Part shown: positions 24,401 to 35,152 of the stretch, one piece after another
Position numbering within the stretch: position 1 is the first letter of the stretch
Layout: each line of letters opens with the position of its first letter
Assembly: GCA_003864495.1 (NCBI GenBank)
Contig: ML133460.1
Location: 1,179,719-1,243,718, forward strand
Source of the DNA: Nemopilema nomurai
Lineage: Eukaryota > Cnidaria > Scyphozoa > Rhizostomeae > Rhizostomatidae
Reading direction: 5' to 3'
Length of the DNA stretch: 64,000 nucleotides
Position numbers and translations under genes: made by a program
The notes under the pieces: generated by a model
What the model was told of the DNA's origin: nothing
The model's database searches: none
Seen by the model: the letters and a program-made list of their open reading frames with translations, nothing else

Positions 24401-27400
24401 GTCTTTCCGTTAAGAACCATATTGTTGCATGTCCATGTCTTTGTGCATGATTGATTTTAGAATTCTTAAGATTTCTTTAGGGTTTAGAATTCTGTTTATG
24501 AACAACTGCTTTGTGGTACAAAACTTCACAATTGCTAGAAAAAGGGGAACTATTTTTCGCATACTTAAATGTACTCTTTTAGCTCTAAAGAAAGGAAAAT
24601 TGGTCTCATCAAAACCTTAGTTCACAGGGCGCTCATGATTTGCTCCAAAACTAAGCCCACTTCCCAACTTGATACAATAAAACGTATCCTTATTGAAAAT
24701 GGCTACCCTGATGATATCATCTCGAAGTGTTTCAAACAAAAAATTGCCAGTTTCATCACTGACAAGCATTTTGGACCTGAAAAGTGCCCTGTTTTCCTCA
24801 AATTACCTTGGATTGGTGACATTTCGCTAAAATTTGAAAATCAGATAAAAAAAGCCATCAATTTCTGCTATTCAGCTGTGAATCCTTGTGTGGTCTACAG
24901 TGCTAAGACCATGTTTCCCTCCACCCAAAATGATTGCGTTCCTGCCCTCAAAAAAAGTTTAGTTGTTTACAAATTTTGTTGCCGATGTGATGCTCGGTAT
25001 GTAGGACACACTACTCAAAGACTGGAGGATAGAATAAAGCAGCATGTTCCCACGAGCATAAAGACCAAAACGTCTGCAGAAAGAGAGCAGCCGTGTCGAA
25101 ATTGTAAAAGATGCAATGTCGAAATTAATTGCAATGCAGCTATAGGACAACATCTTTTAGAGAATCCAGATTGCGCCAAAACATACATTCTTTGTAGACA
25201 GAAAGAGTTCGTCTTTTCCCTTGGGCTCTTCTAAAGTGAGGTGTTAAGTAACGCAGATTGGTCAATTATAACCAATCACACGCTCTGCTTATCACCCTCT
25301 AGTGTTTTCAATTGGCATCTGGCTATTTATTCGGTCAGTTTTTGGTTATCTTCCGACGTTTGCACACTCTGAGAAGTGTCGGACGAATAAAGTACTTTTA
25401 AGTGTGCGAAAACTAGTTCCGCTTTTTCTAGCAATTGTGAATTCTGTTTATGCAAACAACCCACCAAAGTCACTTACAAGCTATCAAATCAATTTATTTC
25501 TTTCTTTTTTATTTCTAGTTGCAAAGGACAAGCAAAAAGTATGTATATATACTGCTGTCAACATTGGTATTTTGTTCTCCTTTTTCATCTGTCTAAATAA
25601 GAAGTTTGATTCTGATTTTATGAAGTTTATTCATCATAAATTGCTTATCAATGCTATAAATATACACTGGGAGTTTAAAAGAGCTCTTTTTATCTGCTAA
25701 AGGTCTCCTGCTAGGACACCAAAGAAAGTTGATTCAAAGAAGCTGAAGAAGGAAGAAGATGACACTGATGAAGAACCACTGGTATGAATGCCTGAACCAT
25801 TATTTAATGTCTGAAATTCAAGTTATTTGATATACTTTGAATCTCTCATATAAAAATATGTAATGTGGCTTGTTTTTTTCATAATGAGAAAGGATTTAAA
25901 TTTTTTCAGTTAAGCTTCATTTTACAATCTCACACAAATTCCTTAAATAGAATCCATTTTTTAAAAAAAAGTAAATTATAAAACCAGCAAAGTCATTAAG
26001 GCATTATAATGATGTTATGAAATTTTATTGAGTGGAGTTTTTAAGGAGCTCTAACCAAGTAGATAGCATCCAATTATTTCAGAAGGAGAACCTCACAATT
26101 GCAACATTGATGTGTGGCACAGGACATGTTTTCATGTAGACTGCCTGTTTTGATAGACCTGCTGATTAATAAAACGGTTTTTTGTGTAGCTTGGTTTGGA
26201 GGTTTTATTGTACAAATGTCTGTGGTTTTTCCACATTTATTTCATTATTAATTTCTAAATTTTTCACTGCTTTGATTTTGTGGGCCATTGTCTTGTGCAT
26301 CTATTTGATACAAATATTTCATTTTTTCCCATGCTGGATCATTTTAGAGTGAACGGTGAGGATATTTTACTTTTTTGCTCTTAGTAAAATGGAAAGACTT
26401 TAGAAGCCAAGTAAATCTGTTTCTTTAACATGTGTGCTCTAAATACCAGATGTATTAACAAGACAGTATTTAAATTCTCTTATTGATTGTTTTCACTTTC
26501 TCTTATCTTGGCCTAAAAGCGTAGAGTAAAAGTCTGACTATCTGTAGTTAGTCCTTAATCAGCATAAATCTTGTTTTGCAAATGTATTTAGACAACAGTT
26601 TGCTTTTTGTGGTTTCACTGTGTATTGTATTATTTACTAATGTTAATTCATTTGTCTATTTAGAATTAAAAAAGAGAAGAAAGCAAAAACTCCCACGTCC
26701 GATAGGAAGCCAAAAGTCAAAGTAGAAAAAGGTTCCTCTGCTAAGAAACGCAAACAACATGATGATGATTCTGATGATGACTTCAAATCCAAGGTTAGTA
26801 TGAAGTTCCTTTAGATAACAGTAGAATGAGTATACTTGTCATTTACTGTATGTATGTGATGAAGTGTGTTATATGCATGGTTGTTCACATGAAATATATT
26901 TGAAAACTGCTTTATAGTAATATGGTAGTAGTAATTATATATATAATTGTATTTTTCATATTTTAATAGGTTAATATGCATGGTAGTTCATATGAAATAT
27001 ACTTGAAAACTGCTTTATAGTAATATGGTAGTAGTAATTATATATAATTGTATTTTTCATATTCTAGTAGGTTAATTTCCTAAGTAGGTAATTTTTTGTT
27101 GTTATTGGAAGACCTTTACTTATTTTAGGAATGGCAAGGAGGTGAAGTTTTAAACAGTTATACCTATCTCTTGTAAACACCATATAATTAATGTCTTTAA
27201 GTTTGAACAAAGGAGAAATATATATGTAATTTTGAAATTTCTCTTTTGGTAGACAGATGCTGCAATAAGTTTTGAAGTTTTAAAGTTCTTCACTATTACG
27301 CTTCATGTTTTGTTATGATTTTTGACAGGGAAAAGTAAAGAAAGAGGTTGTTTCAAAGGACAAAAAGTCGAAAGCAAGGGTGAAAGATGAAGTGAAACCA

Positions 27401-30400
27401 TCTCTGGTAAAACTTACTTTTTGTAATGCCTTGAAAATAGTGACTTCATGCCTTTTCATAGACATCATGAGCAGGTCGCAATTTGTTTCATAATCTTTAG
27501 AGGCTGTCTTCTCATGTGACTTAGGTCTCATTTGGATTGGTATTGTCATTCTATATTTGTTTGCTACATTTCGCTGCCAACAGTTCGGAAATGTTCTTAT
27601 TAGGGCTCTGTGAAGAGAGTAGCTTTCAAATTCTATCATAAAACAGTGTGGGAATAGTTGCTTTACTGTAAAATAACATTAGTTGTCAATGTTTATTTTG
27701 TCAAAGTATAGGTGGAGAATGAATTGAACAAAGATTTACAGGGGTGAAAGTAGACTTGCAGTGGTGTCTAATCTGCATTTAGGTATTGCTATGCAATGAA
27801 GTCGCTTTTGAATCTATGATTGCCATGCTTATGTTTAGAAAGGGAAGAAGAAACCAAAGGAGGAAGAAGAGGTATGGAAATGGTGGGAAGAAGAGCCGCA
27901 CCCAGAGGGAATCAAATGGATCACGTTGGAGCATAACGTACGTGACACTTCAAAGACATTATTAATGTATTAGATGTTTTGTTGCCTTGTCTAGGCTTGT
28001 GATTTGTAGAACGGGACTGCTCAAATTTGTTACCTCTAGTTCCATGCTTGATGCCAAACCGCTTTAAGGAGCTACACAACTATATAGTTTATTGTGTGGA
28101 TATCCCAGAGTTTTGTTACTCTATGTTTGGTGTCTGTTGCCATAAGTAAGAATGTTTTGGAAAATTTGCTTATTGTAATATATATTTATCAGAAAAATGT
28201 TTGCTCTTAATTGCGTCAGACGGTAATAATGGTGTGAGTTGTATTCGAAAATATCTATTTCAGGGTCCATATTTTCCACCGGCTTACGAACGACTCCCAA
28301 GTAATGTCAAGTTCTATTATGATGGTATGTACACGTGCATCTTAAATGCTTCTCTAGTAAGCCATTTGCTATTAATTTTTTGGGTGCCACTTTGATGACT
28401 GAGTGTTGTTGATGTTGTCATTCTTAGTCTCCTGTTCTTAGTTTTCTTTCCCTGTGGATGTATATTAGTGTTTGCTGAACGAAAGCAAGTTTAGAACGTA
28501 AGATTTATTGTTTTGAAATGTTTGAATGGGCATTCTGTGAGTTGGATGGTGTGAGGTTTCCAAGAAGACGCACAAGTTTCATTTGAAAACATTTTTTTGT
28601 TAACACAATGGTGAATAATATCATCAGTGTAAACATATTGGCCTACAAAGGTGATTTTTTTCCGCTAAACCGTCGCTCAAAATACTCATTGATACATCAG
28701 CACTGCCAATAACAATGTATCGTGTGATTCAGGAAGACAAGTTGTCTTGAGCGAAGAGGCGGAAGAAGTAGCTGGGTTTTACGCGAGGATGATTGAGCAC
28801 GAATACACCAGCAAAGACATCTTCAACAGCAATTTCATGGAGGACTGGAGGAAGGTTATGGCCGACGATGAAAGGAAGCTCATCAAGGATTTGAAAAAGT
28901 GCAACTTTCGAGAAATGTTTGAATATTTCCAGCAGGTATGGATTCATCATACTCTGTCGATCTCGAAGCCTAGCCAAAATAATTCACTGAACAGTTCTGA
29001 AGTCAGCAGTTTTCGATTGACTGTAGTTAATGATAGGATTTTGCTCATGTGGCTTTGGAAAATTGTCCACGTTATTAAAATAACAGAGCAGATTTAGCAT
29101 TTATACATTTCAGAGTTTTCACGAATGCAATTTCAAGGAAGGTCATTCGTTTCACGTCCTGTGTAAGGCAGTGGGTTTGTTTATGTGGTTGCCAAGGATG
29201 GCGAAAGAGACAAAGGATGACGTTTGTTTATGTGGTTCCTTCTTTTTACTGTAACAATTAAATAGCTTGTTTAGAGCTGCTCTTGTTCATAATGTAGAAA
29301 TCAGAGGAACGAAAGGCGATGTCGAAAGCGGAAAAACTTGAGTTGAAAGAAGAAAACCAGAAGATAGCCGACAAGTTCGGGATTTGTACAATGGACGGCC
29401 ACAAGCAGAAAGTAGGCAACTTTAGGATTGAGCCTCCTGGTTTGTTCAGGGGCAGAGGGGATCACCCCAAGCAAGGGAAGCTTAAGAAGAGGGTGCCCGC
29501 GGAGGACATCATAATAAACATCGGAAAGTGAGGAATACTTAGTTTTCATCACTCTGAGCTACATTGTTGTTTTGTTGTTGTTGCTGCTGCAATTGTTGTT
29601 GTTGCTGCAATTGTTGCTATTCTTGTCGTCACATCGTGCCTTAACCCCAATTTGCAGAAAAGAGAGTCACACTGTTGCTAGTTGTACAAAGATCAAGTGT
29701 TCTAGTTTTGAGACTTCGGAATGATATAGTATGTTTGCTTTGTGATAACTTGAATTTTATAGTCGCATTATATACTGACCTTTGGCTATTTATTTGCTTA
29801 TTCATTCGTGAATTCTTATAAAGGTATTCCCTTTAGGGATGCTGTCGTCCCCAGTCCGCCAGTAGGACACAAATGGAAGGCAGTCCAGCATGACAATAAG
29901 GTAGGAATATCTGCTATGATTTTCATCAAAGAGAGTTCTGCACCCTTTGTCTGCAATTATTAATCTAGTTTTTGTAAATGATCAATTCTGATTTTGGAAG
30001 AATTATTTGGAATCCATGAATCAGTATGGAACCCATGAATGTAGTTTCATTACTCGTTACTGGTTATATCGTGAATTTCACGCGTAGAAGGCATACCCAG
30101 GCGTGCTTAGTGTGAAAGGCAAACTTTGATGTAGAGGGTATTTTACAAGAGCTTTTTATCTTGCTGAGTGCGTATGCAGCTGTGTATTAGAAGAAACGTG
30201 TTTCTAGATTGAAACGTGCTTCCGTGTTTCCCGTTTGAACACTTTCAATTTTGCCTAGCTTTTGGTCTTCTGTGAAAATAAAATAGGAAAAATGCTACTC
30301 AGCCTAACGGCTAAACCCTCGAATATCTTCATCTTGTTCTGGTTTTTCTACTGAGGATGTATATCTTTAAACGAAGTTGCGCTCTTGTTGACCATAGATT

Positions 30401-33400
30401 CTCTTGCTTTGTCGATTTTGATGTGGGTTCCTCTCACGTCTAGGTGACTTGGCTTGCCTGTTGGGTGGAGAACATTGCTGGGAATTACAAGTACGTGATG
30501 CTGAACTCCGCTACCAAACTAAAGGTATTCACGACAATTGTTTACGCTAAACGTCTCAAAACCAACTTTGCGATTAAATTCGTGCCTTTCACTAGTCCAG
30601 CGATGCCGTTTGATAGAGATTTTGCGAATTATTGCTTTTGTAGGGCGAGAAAGATTGGCAAAAATATGAGACAGCACGACAACTTAAGGTGAGGCATCTG
30701 GTATTAATACCCTTGATTTGGTCATGTATTGATTAGTTGCCGTGTACATGAGTTATTAGAACTTATGCACATCAGTTTCTTTTCATGTGTACATTTACGT
30801 TTTGTCATGTGTGCACTTTCATTTCGTCACGTGTGCACGTAGGTTCGGGCCACGTGGACATAAATTAATGTTATATGTGCACATTAACTTGTTATGTGTG
30901 CTTAATGTGTATCAGTTCTCGGTACGTGTGTAGAGATATCCTTTAATCAGGATATGATAAGTATATTTATTATATTTTGGTGTATATGTCACTTCCCTTA
31001 GAACAGGTAACGTTGAAATTAACAATTATAGTACCCTAAGTTTTGTTTCTTCCTTGAAAAGATAGAACCTTTCAATTATTCAATGTATCCGTTTCTTAAA
31101 ATTCAAGAGGTTGCATCACATAAAGCATGTATCCAGCCGTCTGTTAGTTGCAAAGAAGTTGAATGTGGTTTGTGTTAAGTGTGGGTCTTACAGTGATTCA
31201 TTCGGGGTTTTTTCTGTTTTTATTCGTTTGAGCTTTTTTTGAAGATTTTTATTCCTTTCACTGTTCATTTCCTCCAAAGGGTTGCGTTGAAAAAATTCGC
31301 GCTAATTACCAAGAGGACTGGAAGTCGAAGGAAATGCGAATCAGACAGCGAGGCGTGGCGCTGTATTTTATTGACAAGCTCGCGTTGAGGGCTGGGCACG
31401 AGAAAGAGGAAGGAGAGTCGGCAGACACTGTTGGTTGCTGCTCATTGCGAGTGGAGCACATCAGTGAGTAAAACCGTTCTGGTCCCTGAATGAATGAATT
31501 TCAAAGTATTGCCACCCTTAATTAGCTTGGGTATTTCTTAGTGTTTGCGATATCTACTGCCTTTCTCATCAATTTTCTAATTTCCTCTGCGACTAGACAA
31601 GTTTTATGGTAAGCTCAAGGATCGTCTTGCGTTTTTTAGAAAGTAAAGGGTAGGAGGTGCGTTCAGCATCTTATCTTCCCGCAACAGGAAAGATTATTGT
31701 TTTGTCTTCTTAATCGATTTGTCTATGGCCGTGGTTGCATCAATGATGAGAACCGATTTTGGTCCTGAAGTTGAATTGCTCAATTGGTTAGTTAGGCAGT
31801 CATTTTTGCAGCCATGATAGCATGGAAGGTCTTTTCTGGATTCAACCATCCTCTTTAGGAATATCTCCTTATCAGCGAATTTCTGATTGCCTTCACCTTT
31901 CCGGAGCCAAAAGGATTTCCAGCTTTTCATTTGTCTGCCACTCTGTCAGTTTTATGAGAGCTCTAGTCAAGGCATATGACGACAAGGCCTTTCACTCGTA
32001 TAGTTTTTCAAGCAATGCACTTTTAGAATGTTATCTAAGGGCGTTGTCTATTTTCAGCGCTGCACAAGGAACTGGATGATCAGGAGAATGTCGTCGAGTT
32101 CGACTTTTTGGGTAAAGATTCGATTCGTTATCAAAACAAGGTCCCGGTTGAGAAAAGGGTAGGTTAATCTGCTGGCGACATTTAATCGTTAAAAAGGGAT
32201 TGATTCAATCATGTGGTAATATATTTACTTATATCAGGTTATTTTCATATTTAGAAATTCCAGTACCCAGTGGGATGTTCACTTGTCAACCAGTGGTTTC
32301 TTCATTCTCTTATGGTCTGTTTTGTAATTTTAGGCGTTCAAGAACCTCGCTTTGTTCATGGAAGGCAAGTCTGGCGATGACGAGTTGTTTGACCGATTGA
32401 CGGTACGTTTTTGTACTTTTCCTCATTTGAATTAAGCTGTGTCTTCAACACAATAATCAACTGATAATATCACGAAAAGGGCCTTTGACTGCTTTGACTG
32501 CTTTTGCCACCTTTTTCGTGCGAATCGCGATTGATAACAAATTAACTCGGGACCCCAATGCTAATAGAAATGGCAGATATTTTGATAAGAATGTTTTTGA
32601 ATACTTTACATTTAAAATTGATTATTTTTCATCTACCAAATTCTCCTAGTAGTTTATTTGTGGTATGTTCTTCCTATAACACTTACATCATACATAACCT
32701 TTGAAATTAATTTCTAGCTTTAAAAATGCCTATATCACTTTTTTGTGCGCAAATCAGATTGCTTTAATGGTGGATTGGTGGATATATAGGGCAAATCAGG
32801 ATATATTTTGAGTGGTACTTAATTTTTGTAGACAACAAGTTTGAACAAGCATCTCGGAGAGCTGATGGATGGCCTTACTGCCAAAGTTTTCCGTACATTC
32901 AACGCATCGAAAACACTACAAGACCAGCTTGGGGACTTGACTGTTGAAGAAGAGAGCGTGACAGGGAAGCTTTTGGCATACAACAGGGCAAACAGAGCCG
33001 TTGCTATCCTTTGCAACCATCAGGTGGGTGTGTTCATCTGCGCTTTCATTAAACATGATGTGGATTTTGTGTGGCCAAGGCAATTCCCTGTGAGCGATTA
33101 TCAAGTGCCAAAAAGTTTTTTTTGTAAAGATTGCAAAAAGTGATCAACATTTGCAAAAATATTGCCGTGAAGTCTAAACATCGGTTTCATTGTGTAGATT
33201 GAGAAATAGCATGTCGAATTTAGAAATTTCAAATTTTATGATAATGAATCAAGTCTGCTTCCTAGAGCACTTCCGCCTCGTTGATCTGACCAGCGCAATT
33301 CAAGGCAGCAAGAGTTTGTCTTTGTCTTGAGTTTATCAACCTTAACATGCCATTTTCTCATTTTTTAGCGTGCCCCACCCAAAACTTTCGACAAACAGAT

Positions 33401-35152
33401 GGAGAATCTCATGAATAAGGTTTTTGAAATTTGTCATTTTTGGGCCATTCGTGAATTGAAGCTATTGCCGTTATGGTGCGAATTGCAGTTGTTTCAAGTC
33501 AGAATTTAAGCTTTTTCTGTAAGATGATTGGAATGGAAAGTAGAGGATCAACAAACACAATTTGCATACAGACATCGACATTCGTATGATCACATTAATT
33601 CATTCATGTGCTGTAAATGTATAACCTTCGCAGATTAAAGACAAGAAGGCGGCAATAAAGGAAGTCAGAAAAGAATTCAAGGAGCTTAAAAGCAGCAAGG
33701 GTTCTCGGGATGAGAAGTGAGTTCTTTGTTGTGCGTCTGTTTCGCGGTGTCTGTTTTCTCCTTGTCTTTTTCACTTCACCTTACTTTTTCTCTTAATTTG
33801 CGTGGAATAGCTCTTACTTTTGTCTGCTACAGACTCATTTTGCGTCAATTAAACAGTGTTTAATCAGTTTTGCAGCTGTGTTAAAATCATTGTACCTTGT
33901 TGTGCCTTTGTTTGTTGTGCAATTTTCTTTGTTGAATCAGTGAAAGAGCAGTCATAATCAATCGACTGTGGAGACGTCGCTTTCCATCATCAAAAGCCGT
34001 TTTCTTGCACTAATCATGACAATTAATCATTGGCCAGAGAACAAAAAATACTTGAAATATGGTGTGGTGACATGATTTTTAACCCACTAACTGCTAAATG
34101 CTCCGCGAAAACAGAGATCTAGCTTGCACAGTTGAAATTTAGACGACCTCGGTGTAGACAAAAATTGCATGCGATCTATAGTATTAATGTATTTGTAGAA
34201 TTTGCATTGCATTGTGTTTATTCGCGTGACGTCATATTCCCGGCATGTTCCATTTTTAGGAACCTTGAAAAGAAAGACAATCAAATGAAACGACTGAAAG
34301 AGCAGCTGTTTAAGCTGGAAGTAAGCATGACAGACAAGGTGCGTGCCCGTGTGACAGACAACTGCAACTCATAATCATTCCTTGTTTTCAGTAGTTAATG
34401 ATCACAATAGTTAATGTCAAATCAAAATCACTAAGACTAATGACGATGGCTGCTGGCTCTAGAAATAAATAGATATGATAAATTATTTGTTGTATAAACT
34501 TTTTTTTCATCAACCAAAGAGCTATTTGCGTTACAGCACAGGAAATAGACAGTTTGTTTGCTATTTTGAGCATTTGTACATTTTTGCTTCCGGCCAAGGA
34601 ATTCGGTTCCAAAGCCATACCAAATCGTTCTTCTGAGTAAGCGAGCAGTTTGTCTATGCTAAATGTTTTCTAATATTTTGGATTTTAGGAAGAAAATAAA
34701 GAGATTGCCCTTGGCACCTCAAAGCTGAACTATTTGGACCCTAGGATTTCGGTCGCATGGTAGGCACAAGCTTTGCGCAATTTTTATGGCATCCTTCATT
34801 CTGATTCTATCATTTTTATTTGTAGTACAGTAGTAGCAGTTGTAGCTTCATCCTTTGGTCAACAACATAGCGAGCGTATTTTTCTATCCTACGAGCCCCA
34901 AATGCTCTATAATATATATCATTACTCAAAACTGCTTTATGTCAATTGACTGGAGTTTTCTGGAAATTAGATTCAATTCTAGGCAAGGTATTGCTGGATA
35001 TTGGTTGCTTAGAATGGACAATTAAATTGAGGCATTTTCATTGTTTTAGGTGTAAGAAGAATGATGTGCCAATAGAGAAGATCTACAATAAAACACAGAG
35101 GCAAAAGTTCCAATGGGCTATTGACATGACAGAAGAAGATTTCGTTTTCTAG
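21444..35152 (+). CDS. TOP1: DNA topoisomerase I (type IB), complete, 28 coding exons
   Basis: Nuclear type IB topoisomerase relaxing supercoils through a 3'-phosphotyrosyl intermediate. Phase-consistent exons: 21444-21485, 22016-22060, 22154-22205, 22862-22908, 23217-23233, 23639-23819, 24171-24218, 25519-25538, 25703-25781, 26348-26355, 26664-26793, 27329-27406, 27839-27937, 28264-28324, 28733-28935, 29298-29527, 29837-29900, 30444-30524, 30644-30688, 31280-31463, 32058-32158, 32334-32402, 32832-33023, 33369-33419, 33634-33716, 34260-34338, 34689-34759, 35050-35152; sum 2463 nt, 820 residues (human 765). Residues 1-265 are Lys/Glu/Asp-rich and disordered; the core starts at [15 protein letters not shown]. 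Active site by alignment: Arg547, Lys591, Arg649, His691 and nucleophile Tyr778 in LNYLDPR. The camptothecin-contact Asn before the Tyr is kept. Odd: His550 where human has Asn491. The N-terminal exons contain three micro-exons. A poly(A) signal follows at 35429. Confidence 0.97.
23217..23233 (+). CDS. TOP1: TOP1 micro-exon, 17 nt
   Basis: Exon AAAAACTCTGCTGATGG between ttttttgcag and gtatgt. It encodes KNSAD plus two bases of a Gly codon completed by the next exon at 23639. Phase in and out both agree with the neighbours, so it is required for the frame of the gene model. Confidence 0.85.
24560..25420 (+). mobile_element. Truncated Penelope-like retroelement in a TOP1 intron
   Basis: Same strand as TOP1, within the intron between exons 24171-24218 and 25519-25538. 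The element retains the 3' end of its open frame and a 3' tail that includes aataaa near 25386; the reverse transcriptase core is missing, as is usual for 5'-truncated copies. Boundaries are approximate: the right limit is set by the end of the presumed untranslated tail and no target-site duplication was identified. Confidence 0.7.
24569..25234 (+). pseudogene. Penelope-like element: linker and GIY-YIG endonuclease remnant
   Basis: A 221-codon open frame. Residues 10-115 match the region between the RT and endonuclease of Penelope-like elements ([12 protein letters not shown] near the start, then a KLPWIG motif and a helix leading to NPCVVYSAK). Residues 130-195 are the start of a GIY-YIG domain: [20 protein letters not shown], with the YKF..C and YVG halves of the motif, followed by [10 protein letters not shown] and a Cys-rich CRNCKRC segment. 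After the block [14 protein letters not shown] the sequence jumps directly to the terminal [14 protein letters not shown], so the segment that normally carries the catalytic Glu (roughly 30-40 residues) is absent. The copy is therefore truncated at the 5' end and internally deleted, and should be inactive. Confidence 0.85.
25519..25538 (+). CDS. TOP1: TOP1 micro-exon, 20 nt
   Basis: A strong acceptor (long T-rich tract ending atttctag at 25518) and a strong donor (gtatgt) enclose a 20-nt exon encoding LQRTSK plus two bases of a Lys codon completed at 25703. Without it the exon at 25703 ([10 protein letters not shown]..) cannot be joined in frame to the exon ending at 24218. It lies 285 nt after the stop of the Penelope-like element in the same original intron. 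Confidence 0.8.
26348..26355 (+). CDS. TOP1: TOP1 micro-exon, 8 nt
   Basis: Eight bases, AGTGAACG, between tcattttag and gtgagg. They give Ser-Glu and two bases of an Arg codon completed by the first base of the exon at 26664. The flanking exons end and begin in phases 0 and 2, so an insertion of 3n+2 is needed; this is the only candidate I found with good splice sites. Confidence 0.72.
26871..27076 (+). repeat. 103-bp direct tandem duplication in a TOP1 intron
   Basis: The block beginning atatgcatgg at 26871 recurs at 26974 with about 8 differences, including a two-base change in the ta run and tttaatagg/tctagtagg at the end. It lies between exons 26664-26793 and 27329-27406 and is non-coding. 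Confidence 0.9.
29564..29620 (+). repeat. TTG/CTG-rich trinucleotide repeat in a TOP1 intron
   Basis: Impure (ttg)n with interspersed ctg and caa just after the exon ending at 29527; includes two copies of ttgttgttgctgcaattg. Confidence 0.85.
30770..30912 (+). repeat. Degenerate GTGTGCAC-type repeat in a TOP1 intron
   Basis: Five to six diverged units of about 25 bp built on (c/t)atgtgtgcac..tt, in the 30689-31279 intron. No coding function seen. Confidence 0.6.

Noticed and set aside
27313..27639. Minus-strand 108-codon frame in the TOP1 locus
   Set aside because: It overlaps the plus-strand TOP1 exon 27329-27406 and runs into intron; antisense shadow.
34321..34326. Strong gtaagc donor inside a TOP1 exon (after KLE)
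   Set aside because: The exon continues to the donor at 34339, which preserves the conserved KLEV..TD segment and the reading frame; the earlier site would remove it.
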